Source: JAHJDO01 sp964437505 (GTDB taxonomy: Bacteria; JAHJDO01). Taken from it: a stretch of 56,424 nt of DNA. The stretch lies in NCBI GenBank assembly GCA_964437505.1, contig CAYTGU010000011.1, positions 1 to 56,424 of the forward strand, in the 5' to 3' direction. Position numbers and translations under genes: made by a program. How positions within the stretch are numbered: position 1 is the first letter of the stretch; each line of letters begins with the position of its first letter. Positions 44,903 through 52,954 of the stretch are shown one piece after another. The notes beneath the pieces are model-generated. The model worked only from the letters and a program-made list of their open reading frames with translations. It was not told the DNA's origin and did not search any database.

Positions 44903-47003
44903 TAAGAAAAAACTAGTTTTTAAGCCGCGTGCCAGATTATTATTGCAGCTTGGTGACCAGTTGATAAAAAATGAAAGCATTGCTCTTCTTGAACTTGTAA
45001 AAAATTCATACGATGCTGATGCAACACATGTGAAAATTCTGATGGAGCAAATTGAAAACCCAAAGAAGGGAATGATTACAATCGAGGATAATGGAACTGG
45101 TATGGATATAGATATTATCCAGAATGTATGGATGGAACCAGCCAGTGATTACAAGGAAAAACTTCTTGAGAAGAAAAAAGTTACAAAGAAATTTAATCGT
45201 TTACCTTTAGGTGATAAAGGAATAGGCAGATTCAGTGTTTATAAATTAGGTGAAGAAATTGAATTAGTCAGCAGGAAAGAAAAGAATAAGGAAATAGTGC
45301 TAAAAATAGACTGGAATGATTTCTGTGATTCAAAATATCTTGAAGAAATGAGTGTCAGGATTATAGAAAGAGAGCCGGTGATTTTTACAGGCTCAAAGAC
45401 GGGCACAAAGATAGTTATAAAGAAATTAAAATCATCTTGGACGAAGCCAATGGTAAAAGAAGTTTATCGTTCAATAAACTCCATATGTTCACCATTCGAT
45501 GCCCCGGATTCTTTTGTAGTCACCTTTCATCTTGATAAGCAAGAGTGGATAGAGGGGCTTTTGTCTTGGAAGCAGATTGAGGATTATGCCTTATTTTCTA
45601 TCGAATGTGAAATTGAGGGTCAGAATATTATTAAATTTAATTATAAATTCATGCCATGGCCGGCTATGAAAAAACTGCACCCCAGACATATCACAGAAAA
45701 AGACAATGAAGTAAAAAAAACAGTAAAGATGGTTGACAAGGATAATGTTCCTATAGATTTGTCAGTTAATAAGATAGGAATAGTAAAATTTAAGGCTCTT
45801 ATTTTTGATAGGGGTACAAAAATACTCTCATTGGCTTTGCAGGAAGGAAAAAGGGGGTTGAAGGATTACCTTAATGTCAATGGAGGGATAAGAATATACA
45901 GAGATGGTGTTAGGGTGTATGACTATGGCGAACCAGGTAATGACTGGCTTAATCTTGGCACCAGAAGAATTAATATGCCTACAAAAAGAATAAGTAACAA
46001 TATTATACTTGGTGCCATTCATCTTGTGCGTGAGAACAGCAGGGATTTGATTGAAAAAACCAATAGAGAAGGATTTATTGATAATGAAGCTTACAATGTA
46101 TTCAAAGCGGCTGTTCTTTATGTTTTGGAAAAAGCGGAAATGTTTAGAGAGATCGACAAGGATAAAGTCAGGACTTTTTATGGTCCTACGCCCGCATCTG
46201 AACCTGTTCTTTCTGATTTAGCTGATTTGAAAAAGCTGGTAGATACAAAAATAAGAGATAAAAAATTAAAGAAGGATATTACAGGTTATCTGAAGCGCAT
46301 AGGAGAGGATTATAAGTTTATAAATGAGACTTTACTGAAAAGTGCTGGTGCGGGGCTTAATCTCAGCGTTGTTATTCATGAAGCAGAAAAGATTATGAAG
46401 GAACTGGTAAAAGTTATCGTAAAAAACAAGCCCTCTGGAAGGATTGTGACTTTAGTAAAACATCTTGCCCAGCTTGTTGAAAATTACAGCGTTATTGTTA
46501 AGAAAGCAGGCAGGAAGACTGAGGATATCAGAGAACTTATCAAGCAGGCTGTTTTTAGTATCGAATTCAGGCTGGAAGCGCATAAAATCAAAGTTATTCA
46601 GGATTATTCAGGATTTAAAGGTCAGACAGCACTTAAGTACACAAGGAATCTTGTAATAGGAACCATCCTCAATATTCTTGATAATTCAATATGGTGGCTT
46701 GATTATGGGGAAGTAAAAAACAAGAAAATATATATTTCCGTTACAGATGAAATTCCGGGTTTTTTATCGATTATTTTGGTTGATAACGGACCAGGATTTT
46801 CGCTACCTACTGAGGAAATAGTGAAGCCCTTTATTTCTGCAAAACCGGACGGAATGGGACTGGGACTTCATATTGCAAAAAGCGTAATGGATGTCCATGG
46901 AGGGGAACTTTTATTCCCCAGCGAGGCAGAGATTAATATACCAAAGGAATTCAGGTCAGGTGCAATTGTCGCGATGGCATTCCGGAAGGAGCAGAAGAAA
47001 TGA
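44895..47003 (+). CDS. MORC/MutL-like GHKL ATPase fused to histidine-kinase core
   Basis: 702 residues with two GHKL nucleotide folds. The first (about 15-180) is Hsp90/MORC-like: ALLELVKNSYDADATHV, ITIEDNGTGMD, GDKGIGRFSVYKLG. It is followed by a transducer-like region. The second (about 480-700) is like a sensor kinase: SVVIHEAEKI (candidate phospho-His495), NILDNSIWWL N-box, LVDNGPGFSLP, GMGLGLHIAKSVMDVHGG. No membrane segment, so cytoplasmic. MORC-like ATPases occur in restriction-modification loci; joining one to a kinase core beside a receiver-domain gene is striking. Overlaps both neighbours by 8 and 4 bp. Confidence 0.8.
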   Translation: MPNKKKLVFKPRARLLLQLGDQLIKNESIALLELVKNSYDADATHVKILMEQIENPKKGMITIEDNGTGMDIDIIQNVWMEPASDYKEKLLEKKKVTKKFNRLPLGDKGIGRFSVYKLGEEIELVSRKEKNKEIVLKIDWNDFCDSKYLEEMSVRIIEREPVIFTGSKTGTKIVIKKLKSSWTKPMVKEVYRSINSICSPFDAPDSFVVTFHLDKQEWIEGLLSWKQIEDYALFSIECEIEGQNIIKFNYKFMPWPAMKKLHPRHITEKDNEVKKTVKMVDKDNVPIDLSVNKIGIVKFKALIFDRGTKILSLALQEGKRGLKDYLNVNGGIRIYRDGVRVYDYGEPGNDWLNLGTRRINMPTKRISNNIILGAIHLVRENSRDLIEKTNREGFIDNEAYNVFKAAVLYVLEKAEMFREIDKDKVRTFYGPTPASEPVLSDLADLKKLVDTKIRDKKLKKDITGYLKRIGEDYKFINETLLKSAGAGLNLSVVIHEAEKIMKELVKVIVKNKPSGRIVTLVKHLAQLVENYSVIVKKAGRKTEDIRELIKQAVFSIEFRLEAHKIKVIQDYSGFKGQTALKYTRNLVIGTILNILDNSIWWLDYGEVKNKKIYISVTDEIPGFLSIILVDNGPGFSLPTEEIVKPFISAKPDGMGLGLHIAKSVMDVHGGELLFPSEAEINIPKEFRSGAIVAMAFRKEQKK

Positions 47004-48295
47004 ATATTCCTAAAAATGGGAGAGTTGTTGTAATCGATGATGAAGAGAAAGAAGCAATGCCTCTGCTTAAGGTACTATCGATGAACAATATCCCCTCTTC
47101 TTTTTTTACCGGAAATCAGAATGAGTTACCGAAGAGTCTACTCGAAAGAATCCGTCTTGTATTTCTGGATCTTGAACTTGTAAATACAAGGAATGTAAAG
47201 ACAATCAAATCTACCTTGCAGAGGGTTTTGAAGTCTGTGATTTCCAGTGAGAATGGGCCGTATATTTTAATATTGTGGAGTGTCCACGAGAATGATTACA
47301 CTTCAGCTTTGCAGGAATTATTTGATAATGAATTATCAGCAATTAAACCCGTCATTGTGCTTACTCTTGAAAAATTAACTTATCTTAAGACAGAGGATGA
47401 TGGCGTAAAAACATTTGTGCCGAATGCTCTCAAGCTTATTGAAAACAAACTCAAAAGGGAACTGAAAAAAATCGGTGCCTTTCATTTCTTTTACTTATGG
47501 GAGAATCTTGTGCATGAATCTTCCGGCGATGCCGTTAATTGTTTATCATCATTTTATCAGGCTGATAGCAACTGGAACAAAAATGTATCATCTTTAATCC
47601 TTGAACTTGCAAAGGCTCATGCCGGAGAAAATCTTGATCTGAATAATACAAGGGAGATTATTAAAAATGCGTACCTTGCCTTCAATGGAACTTTTGAAGA
47701 TTTCTTTATTAATAAAATCCGGTCCTGCCAGCATCTTAAAAAAGTCAGTCTTGACGGAAATTTAGTTGCAGTTAATCAGGAAGCGCGTGCGAATGTTAAT
47801 TCTAGGCTTTTACTGGATACCAAACCAGAATTTTGCTGTCCTGAGCCGGGAAATGTTTATACAAACAAAATAAAAAATATAGTGAAGGTTAAGGTCTCGG
47901 ATATATTTAAAGGCGGGGAGGTAAATCTTAATTCTTTTCAGAACAAATCACAGTTACTTGAATCAGTAAAACACATCCTTGCTGAAGTATCGTCTTTATG
48001 CGATTATGCGCATGCATCAAAAAAACTCAGGACGAACAGGGTTCTCCCTGGAATTATGTGGCCGGTTGAATTTGAGAAAAAGCTTCACAAAAGTGATTAT
48101 TTGTATATCTCGCAAGGTGCCTTTCAAATTGATGGCAGGCAGTACAGGATAGTATTTGACCTCAGGTGCCTTGCATCTCTCCCACTGGCTGTTCTTAAGA
48201 AAAAGCCTCTATTTAAAATAAGACAGGAATTTCTTGCTGATATTCAGGCTCATATGGCAAAACATATAAACAGGCCTGGGGTCACTTCGCTTTAA
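47000..48295 (+). CDS. Receiver-domain protein of the Vsr-methylase operon
   Basis: 431 residues. Residues 1 to about 120 look like a response-regulator receiver: VVVIDDEE (Asp13, Asp14), VFLDLEL (Asp57 as phosphoacceptor; the same spacing as Asp12, Asp13 and Asp57 in CheY), then ILILWSVHEND. The remaining 310 residues are not a recognised output domain; a conserved-looking SLCDYAHASKKLRTNRVLPG block lies near 365. Its ATGA overlap with the kinase-like gene suggests the pair works as a phosphorelay. Possible target: methylase or nuclease activity. Confidence 0.65.
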   Translation: MNIPKNGRVVVIDDEEKEAMPLLKVLSMNNIPSSFFTGNQNELPKSLLERIRLVFLDLELVNTRNVKTIKSTLQRVLKSVISSENGPYILILWSVHENDYTSALQELFDNELSAIKPVIVLTLEKLTYLKTEDDGVKTFVPNALKLIENKLKRELKKIGAFHFFYLWENLVHESSGDAVNCLSSFYQADSNWNKNVSSLILELAKAHAGENLDLNNTREIIKNAYLAFNGTFEDFFINKIRSCQHLKKVSLDGNLVAVNQEARANVNSRLLLDTKPEFCCPEPGNVYTNKIKNIVKVKVSDIFKGGEVNLNSFQNKSQLLESVKHILAEVSSLCDYAHASKKLRTNRVLPGIMWPVEFEKKLHKSDYLYISQGAFQIDGRQYRIVFDLRCLASLPLAVLKKKPLFKIRQEFLADIQAHMAKHINRPGVTSL

Positions 48296-48404
48296 TCCCT
48301 TAAAGTGAATAGCAATGTGGGTTCTATGCGAAGAATGGATGAAGATGAGAAGATTAAAGAACTTGAGACACAGATTCAAAATTTAAAAAAGGCCATGCCA
48401 AGAG

Positions 48405-48548
48405 CCTCTTATTGAAACAGATTATAATATTTCTGAAATTTCTTCTTTCGTGGGATATGAAGATTCTCATTATTTCAGCTACATATTCAAGCAAAAAGAA
48501 GGAATTAGTCCATCCGAGTTCCTAATTTCACTTTCTGAAACAGTATAA
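48405..48548 (+). pseudogene. AraC-type helix-turn-helix fragment
   Basis: In frame from 48405 to a TAA at 48546: ISEISSFVGYEDSHYFSYIF then KQKEGISPSEFL, the second helix-turn-helix and C-terminal signature of AraC/XylS regulators. No start or first half remains. A 29-codon frame (48326-48415) with a coiled-coil pattern precedes it and may be another unrelated scrap. The 375-bp gap between the receiver gene and abiEi therefore holds gene debris. Confidence 0.6.
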
Positions 48549-48562
48549 TCACAGTCAAAAAC

Positions 48563-48577
48563 GTGATTTATTCTAAA
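48563..48577. repeat. 15-bp direct repeat left of AbiE module
   Basis: GTGATTTATTCTAAA, found again at 50182-50196 on the far side of the toxin-antitoxin pair; flanking bases are also similar (ACAGT, runs of A). Confidence 0.6.
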
Positions 48578-48597
48578 TGCGATAGCGGAAAAAATAA

Positions 48598-48627
48598 TTG
48601 ACCAATTTAATACAATTATGGTATATT
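48598..48627 (+). promoter_or_regulatory. Promoter of the AbiE operon
   Basis: TTGACC (48598-48603), 18-bp spacer, TATATT (48622-48627), 43 bp before the AbiEi gene. AbiEi proteins often repress their own promoter; no clear inverted repeat was found. Confidence 0.5.
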
Positions 48628-48670
48628 TGTTTCTGTAGATTGATAAAAATATAAATATAAGGAAACATAA

Positions 48671-49306
48671 ATGAAGTTTAGCAATTTTATTAAAATTTAT
48701 AAAGACACTCCTTTTATTGACTCTAGCTCCTTTTCCTTATATGACAATCCAGAATATTTGCGCCGTCAGGTATGGAATTGGACAAAAAAAGGATATTTGT
48801 TGCCTTTAAAAAAAGGTCTTTATATTTTTAGTCAGGAGTATAGAAAATTTCAGCCTTCGGTTTTATTTGTGGCTAATTTTCTGGTGGTTCCTTCTTATGT
48901 GAGTTTAGAGTACGTTCTGAGAGCATATAATATAATCCCGGAAAAGGTAACGGTTTTTACCTCTATTACAACAAAAAAAACTAATGTTTTTGAGAACTGC
49001 CTTGGCCGATTTGAATACCGGTCAGTAAAAGAAAACCTATTTTGGGGTTTTAAAAAACAGACATACCAGAATCAGAAAATTTTCATTGCCAGCCCAGAAA
49101 AGGCATTGCTGGATTACTTTTATTTAAACACTAATTGTGAGGGGGAATTTTCTTATTTTGAATCTATGCGTTTACAGAATCTTGAGATACTGGATGCGGA
49201 TTTGTTAAATTCTTGCAAAAACAGATATAATGCGCGAGTGAAGGCAATTGTTAAACGATTAATAGAATATACCGCATTTTTAAAGGATAACTATAAGAGG
49301 TTATAA
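48671..49306 (+). CDS. AbiEi-family antitoxin (type IV toxin-antitoxin)
   Basis: 211 residues. N-terminal winged-helix (YLRRQVWNWTKKGYLLPLKKGLYIF), then the AbiEi core with FVANFLVVPSYVSLEYVLR, VTVFTSITTKK and IFIASPEKALLDYFYL, which is characteristic. AbiEi antitoxins bind DNA and counter the nucleotidyltransferase toxin indirectly. AAGGAA ribosome site; the toxin gene begins at the next base after the stop codon. Confidence 0.82.
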   Translation: MKFSNFIKIYKDTPFIDSSSFSLYDNPEYLRRQVWNWTKKGYLLPLKKGLYIFSQEYRKFQPSVLFVANFLVVPSYVSLEYVLRAYNIIPEKVTVFTSITTKKTNVFENCLGRFEYRSVKENLFWGFKKQTYQNQKIFIASPEKALLDYFYLNTNCEGEFSYFESMRLQNLEILDADLLNSCKNRYNARVKAIVKRLIEYTAFLKDNYKRL

Positions 49307-50119
49307 ATGAAAGATTATATCAAAGAATTAGTAGACCAAAACACATCGTATGATGTTAATACAAATCGTGTGCGGGAGTATCTTCAGGAGTATTTGCTTT
49401 ATATTCTTTATAAAAAGAAAATGTATAAAGACTTAGTTTTTTGTGGCGGGACAGCTTTAAGGTTTCTCTACAAAATTAGGAGATTTTCGGAAGATATTGA
49501 TTTCAGTCTCTCGTATAAGATGAAACAATATAATTTTGAAGCTTTATTGAAAGTACTGAGAGAAGAATTTACTGCAGCCGGGTACACTATGGAAATTAAA
49601 TATAGCACAAAGACAAATGTGTACAGTGCCTTTTTAAAATTCCAAGGTCTTCTTTTTGAATACGGTGTATCTCCGCATAAAGATGAAAAAATTTCTATTA
49701 AAATTGAAATTGATATCAACCCCCCTATTGGTGGAAAGGAAGAGGTGACATTGTGTAATGACACTTTTATGTTTTACCTTGTCCGTTATGATTTACCGTC
49801 TTTATTTGCGGGTAAATTTCATGCTTTATTATGCAGGAATTATACCAAAGGTCGTGATTGGTACGATTTATTATGGTATTTGACTAAATTCAAGAATTTG
49901 GAACCTAATTTTACCATGCTTAATAATGCTCTGCATCAAACGCAAACAGATCCAACTGAAATTACACCAAATAATTGGAAAAGCAGGTTGAAGACGACAG
50001 TGGATGCGCTTGATATTAATTTTGTTTGTGATGACGTATCTAGATTTTTAGAGGATCCTGAAGAAAGACACTTGCTCACTAAAGAGAATTTTTATAAGGC
50101 TATTGGTGGGATTCATTAA
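49307..50119 (+). CDS. AbiEii/AbiGii-family nucleotidyltransferase toxin
   Basis: 270 residues. Nucleotidyltransferase core FCGGTALRFLYKIRRFSEDIDFSL (GG-T and metal-binding DxD). A later SLFAGKFHALLCRNYTKGRDWYDLLWY block, with Lys and Asp residues conserved in the family, completes the active-site region. Such toxins stop growth, in some cases by adding nucleotides to tRNA, and give phage defence. Pairs with the upstream AbiEi gene without a gap. Confidence 0.85.
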   Translation: MKDYIKELVDQNTSYDVNTNRVREYLQEYLLYILYKKKMYKDLVFCGGTALRFLYKIRRFSEDIDFSLSYKMKQYNFEALLKVLREEFTAAGYTMEIKYSTKTNVYSAFLKFQGLLFEYGVSPHKDEKISIKIEIDINPPIGGKEEVTLCNDTFMFYLVRYDLPSLFAGKFHALLCRNYTKGRDWYDLLWYLTKFKNLEPNFTMLNNALHQTQTDPTEITPNNWKSRLKTTVDALDINFVCDDVSRFLEDPEERHLLTKENFYKAIGGIH

Positions 50120-50181
50120 TTTGAATTTTTGAAAACTGGCAATTTTCATTGAAACATTACAGTGAAAAATCAAACAAAAAA

Positions 50182-50196
50182 GTGATTTATTCTAAA
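50182..50196. repeat. 15-bp direct repeat right of AbiE module
   Basis: Second copy of GTGATTTATTCTAAA (see 48563-48577). Just downstream, GCATTCT and AGAATGC (50204-50225) form a 7-bp inverted repeat. Confidence 0.6.
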
Positions 50197-50252
50197 GACA
50201 TATGCATTCTTCCCTGTTAGAATGCTAAAAAATAAAAGGGAGAGAGGTAAAA

Positions 50253-50324
50253 ATGTATAAACTAATTAGTTTTTGTAAATGGTGTAAGGATTTACCTCAT
50301 CTGAAAGATTATCTTGATATTTAA
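50253..50324 (+). CDS. Possible 23-residue peptide
   Basis: Short frame beginning MYKLISFCKWC with a good GAGAGGT ribosome site 5 bases before the ATG. It overlaps the 3' end of the lipoprotein gene on the opposite strand. Size makes this uncertain. Confidence 0.3.
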   Translation: MYKLISFCKWCKDLPHLKDYLDI

Positions 50325-50532
50325 TGCCGCAAATCCATAGAGAGCTTTCAGCTCCTTTTATTACTTTCAGCATCTCCTGATAACTATATTCCTTTTTCAC
50401 TACGATTGTTGGCTCAATATGCCCTTCTATGTCGGTAAATGTAATAGGTTTTAAACCTATACAACCCGCCAAAGAAATAAACATAACTGCACTGGCTAGA
50501 ACTGCGCCTTTAGAAATTCTTTTGTTTAACAT
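50266..50532 (-). CDS. Small putative lipoprotein
   Basis: 88 residues with a lipoprotein signal (VLASAVMFISLAGC, Cys at about residue 24) and a mature part of about 65 residues without known domain. AGAGGAG ribosome site before ATG 50532. It is alone between the AbiE pair and the control region, on the opposite strand to both. Envelope-located; function unknown. Confidence 0.55.
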   Translation of the reverse strand: MLNKRISKGAVLASAVMFISLAGCIGLKPITFTDIEGHIEPTIVVKKEYSYQEMLKVIKGAESSLWICGIKYQDNLSDEVNPYTIYKN

Positions 50533-50757
50533 TTGTCTTCTCCTCTTTTTTCTGATTCTCTACCCATATAACAGATAAACTTTTGGTTTTAGACATTTTA
50601 TTTTTAGAAAAAATGATATTTAAGAATAGTTATCTAGTAAGCAAAACTTATACAAATATTTGATAGTTAATATAATTCATCACACCTGATGCACCAACAG
50701 GTGTTTTAAAAGGGGCATATTACTTTTGTAACTTATTATAAGGCAATAAGTTAACTT

Positions 50758-51017
50758 GTTAAACACATTTATTCCCATTTTTATATATTTTATTGCTAAA
50801 CAAGTAGTTGCTATCGTTGACAATTATTCTTTGTTTTTTGGGATTTTAAAGGTTATTAAAACAGAGGTGATAACAATTAAATTTAAGATATTTTATAATT
50901 CATTATATATTAGTAAGTTAGCTGATTATAAATGTTAAACAAAGTTTTAAAAATGTTAAACATAATTAATGTTTTGTAAATATTTTTAGTAGCCCAAGAG
51001 CGTTTAACATGTTAAAC
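50758..51017. repeat. Iteron-like TGTTAAACA repeats with palindrome
   Basis: GTTAAAC occurs in the same direction at 50758, 50934, 50955 and 51011, each within TGTTAAACA, and inverted at 51002; the last two form the perfect palindrome GTTTAACATGTTAAAC (51002-51017). They lie in about 700 bp of A+T-rich gene-free DNA (50640-51340). Repeats of this kind serve as operators or replication/transfer iterons; which applies is unknown. Confidence 0.5.
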
Positions 51018-51128
51018 AATTTTTTGTTTGGCAGAGACACTTTTAACAAACCCACCAAGAAATAAAAACATCTCATATTTAAACACGGTTAGTAAACCAT
51101 ATTAGCAGTGTTGAAATATACTCCAGCC

Positions 51129-51168
51129 ATTACCTAAAAGGGTACGTGTTTTTACCCGCATGGGTAAT
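51129..51168. promoter_or_regulatory. Nested dyad operator next to AlpA-like promoter
   Basis: ATTACC (51129) pairs with GGGTAAT (51162-51168), enclosing GGGTA (51140) and TACCC (51153). The outer half-site touches the -35 box at 51168, a position suited to repression. Confidence 0.45.
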
Positions 51169-51195
51169 TGATAGAGAATTTAGTTCACTTATAAT
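51168..51195 (+). promoter_or_regulatory. Promoter of AlpA-like gene (right copy)
   Basis: TTGATA (51168-51173), 16-bp spacer, perfect TATAAT (51190-51195), about 150 bp before the AlpA-like gene. Confidence 0.6.
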
Positions 51196-51234
51196 AATTT
51201 TTAAAAACAGCTTTAAAAAAGACGAATTAATCTT

Positions 51235-51336
51235 GTGCAAATTCATAGAAAACAAAAAAAAGGCAGTGGAGTGGCAAAAAAATTAAGAGCTTTTCTAGAA
51301 CAGGATAAAAAGCGTCTACTGGCAACAAGAGAGTAA
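51235..51336 (+). CDS. Possible 33-residue basic peptide in AlpA leader
   Basis: GTG-started frame, very Lys/Arg-rich (RKQKKGSGVAKKLRAF...), between the promoter and the AlpA-like gene and ending 10 bp before its ATG. No good ribosome site. A decayed counterpart can be traced upstream of the left AlpA copy, where a stop interrupts it, so translation may not matter. Confidence 0.25.
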   Translation: MQIHRKQKKGSGVAKKLRAFLEQDKKRLLATRE

Positions 51337-51346
51337 TTTAATAATT

Positions 51347-51571
51347 ATGAACCAATCCATGGAAAAAGAATATCTGGATTATAAAGAGCTTTGTGAACTC
51401 CTACACATTGCAAGGGGTACAGCACGAAACTGGAAATGCGCAGGGAGGATTCCCTACACAATTTTTAATAAGAAAGTTTATTTTCCAAAAAAACTCATTT
51501 TAAAGGGGCTAAAAAATAATATCATAAAAGCGACCTCTTCTATGCTTGATGAAATAAGAGATAGAAATTAG
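51347..51571 (+). CDS. AlpA/excisionase-like small DNA-binding protein (right copy)
   Basis: 74 residues; a start at the second ATG, 51359, is equally possible. HTH_17/AlpA-type fold: YLDYKELCELLHIARGTARN followed by the wing NKKVYFPKKL. It is convergent with the integrase gene and overlaps its last 4 bases (TTAG/CTAA). Gene pair and location suggest an excisionase or recombination directionality factor, or an activator of the integrase as AlpA is. Under a promoter flanked by a dyad operator. Paralogue of the gene at 6718. Confidence 0.68.
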   Translation: MNQSMEKEYLDYKELCELLHIARGTARNWKCAGRIPYTIFNKKVYFPKKLILKGLKNNIIKATSSMLDEIRDRN

Positions 51572-52746
51572 TTTTTTAAAATTCCAAAATCTAATTTATT
51601 TACTGATTCCTGCCTATGCTGACGGGTAGATTCCCTATAAATCTCATATGTGGCTTCATCAACGTGACCAACAATATCCATAGTCGTTTCTCTAGGTGTT
51701 CCAGCCATAGCCATAAACGAGATAAATGTTCTTCTCAAAGCATGCACAGATGTCACATCTTTTATGCCAATAGCGCGCATTACTCTTATCAGTTGATCTC
51801 GGAGCTTTCTTCTCAATATCCCGCCATTGTGATCTGGAAATACAAAGTTACTCTTATCCTTATGTCTCTTTTTTCGGTATTCCAGAATAGTATATAGCTT
51901 ATCATGAATTGGTATTTCTCTTTTGCCATTCTTGGTTTTTGGAGTCCATATTTCCACATCCCCATCCAGGTGGGTTATCTTCTTTTCTCTTAAAGTAATA
52001 ACTTGTTTTTCAAGATCAATGTCGTTCCATTCTAAATACCTAAGTTCTCCATCTCTTAAACCGGTATGAATAAAAGTAAAGAATATCTCATATAGCTCTT
52101 TATCTTTTTTTTCTAAGTATAATAGAAATTTTTGAACTTCCTCTTTAGTGAGCGGTCTTTTCTCTTTCTCGTCACGTATTCTAATAGGCTCGATATATTC
52201 CAGAGGGTTCTCTATTAAATATCTTTTTCTTACATCCCGGTTCTTAACTGCATAATTCAGCATGGATTTTAATGTCTGAATTTCATTTTGGACTGTTTTG
52301 TCACTGGCACCAATTTTAAGATTAGTGTCTTTTGCTCTTTTTATCTGTCCTTCTTTAACAAGCAACCCGTTTTTATTCAAGGGTGTACTCTTTCTGTAGC
52401 GGATGTAAGACTCAAAAACAGTCTGATTTAGTTGGGAAAGGTCGGTTATAGTGGAAAATTTTAATTTAAGAAATTTAAAGAAGTTATTTATTATACCCTG
52501 GTAACGGGTAATTGATCTTTTTTTCAGGTTTCTGATATTCTTCTTATAATCCATTATCTCATGGAAAAAAGTTTCTATGTTCTTTTCCTTGGATTTATAA
52601 AGACCAACTTTGCCTTCAGCATCTTCCAGATTTATTTTATCTGCAAGATGACTTGCAGCGCGCTTACTTCTGCCAACTTTAATTTTTTCTCTTTTATGCA
52701 GTACATACCATGTGGATGTATCTTTTCTAAAGTAGGGTTTTGCCAT
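51568..52746 (-). CDS. int: Tyrosine-family site-specific integrase
   Basis: 392 residues. N-terminal arm-binding domain (YFRKDTSTWYVLHKREKIKVG), SAM-like core-binding domain (about 75-190), catalytic domain with HTGLRDGELRYLEWNDI (Arg I), HALRRTF (HxxR) and GHVDEATYEIY (His and nucleophile Tyr). It lies 111 bp from the tRNA-Ser end with a TTGACA promoter and GAGGGG ribosome site. It integrates or excises the island at the 17-bp tRNA block. The arm-type site lies in its leader, so it probably limits its own expression. Confidence 0.93.
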   Translation of the reverse strand: MAKPYFRKDTSTWYVLHKREKIKVGRSKRAASHLADKINLEDAEGKVGLYKSKEKNIETFFHEIMDYKKNIRNLKKRSITRYQGIINNFFKFLKLKFSTITDLSQLNQTVFESYIRYRKSTPLNKNGLLVKEGQIKRAKDTNLKIGASDKTVQNEIQTLKSMLNYAVKNRDVRKRYLIENPLEYIEPIRIRDEKEKRPLTKEEVQKFLLYLEKKDKELYEIFFTFIHTGLRDGELRYLEWNDIDLEKQVITLREKKITHLDGDVEIWTPKTKNGKREIPIHDKLYTILEYRKKRHKDKSNFVFPDHNGGILRRKLRDQLIRVMRAIGIKDVTSVHALRRTFISFMAMAGTPRETTMDIVGHVDEATYEIYRESTRQHRQESVNKLDFGILKN

Positions 52747-52765
52747 AATTTTTCCCCTCTGAAAT

Positions 52766-52782
52766 ATCCCGTTAGTATCCCG
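52766..52782. promoter_or_regulatory. Right arm-type integrase site candidate
   Basis: ATCCCG, 5 bp, ATCCCG, matching 6480-6496 in spacing and orientation. It lies between the integrase promoter and start codon, 76 bp inside the att core. Confidence 0.5.
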
Positions 52783-52797
52783 CTGACTTTTAAAAGG

Positions 52798-52826
52798 ATA
52801 TTAGCATAGTTCTAATTTAGTGTCAA
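52798..52826 (-). promoter_or_regulatory. Integrase promoter
   Basis: Minus strand TTGACA (52821-52826), 17-bp spacer, TAATAT (52798-52803), about 50 bp before the integrase ATG. Confidence 0.6.
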
Positions 52827-52856
52827 GAGGGGATGTTGGGCAAATTAAAAGACGGA

Positions 52857-52947
<91 letters not shown>

Positions 52948-52954
52948 ATTGCGG

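Noticed and set aside
48326..48415. 29-codon frame resembling the coiled coil of an IS3 OrfA
   Set aside because: Too short, no helix-turn-helix or terminal inverted repeats; kept only as possible debris next to the AraC fragment.
50756..50938. 60-codon plus-strand frame in the control region
   Set aside because: TTG start without a ribosome site, A+T-rich composition, and it contains the TGTTAAACA repeats; more likely regulatory DNA.
50758..51017. CRISPR array
   Set aside because: The TGTTAAACA units are only 9 bp, irregularly spaced, and have no spacers or cas genes nearby.
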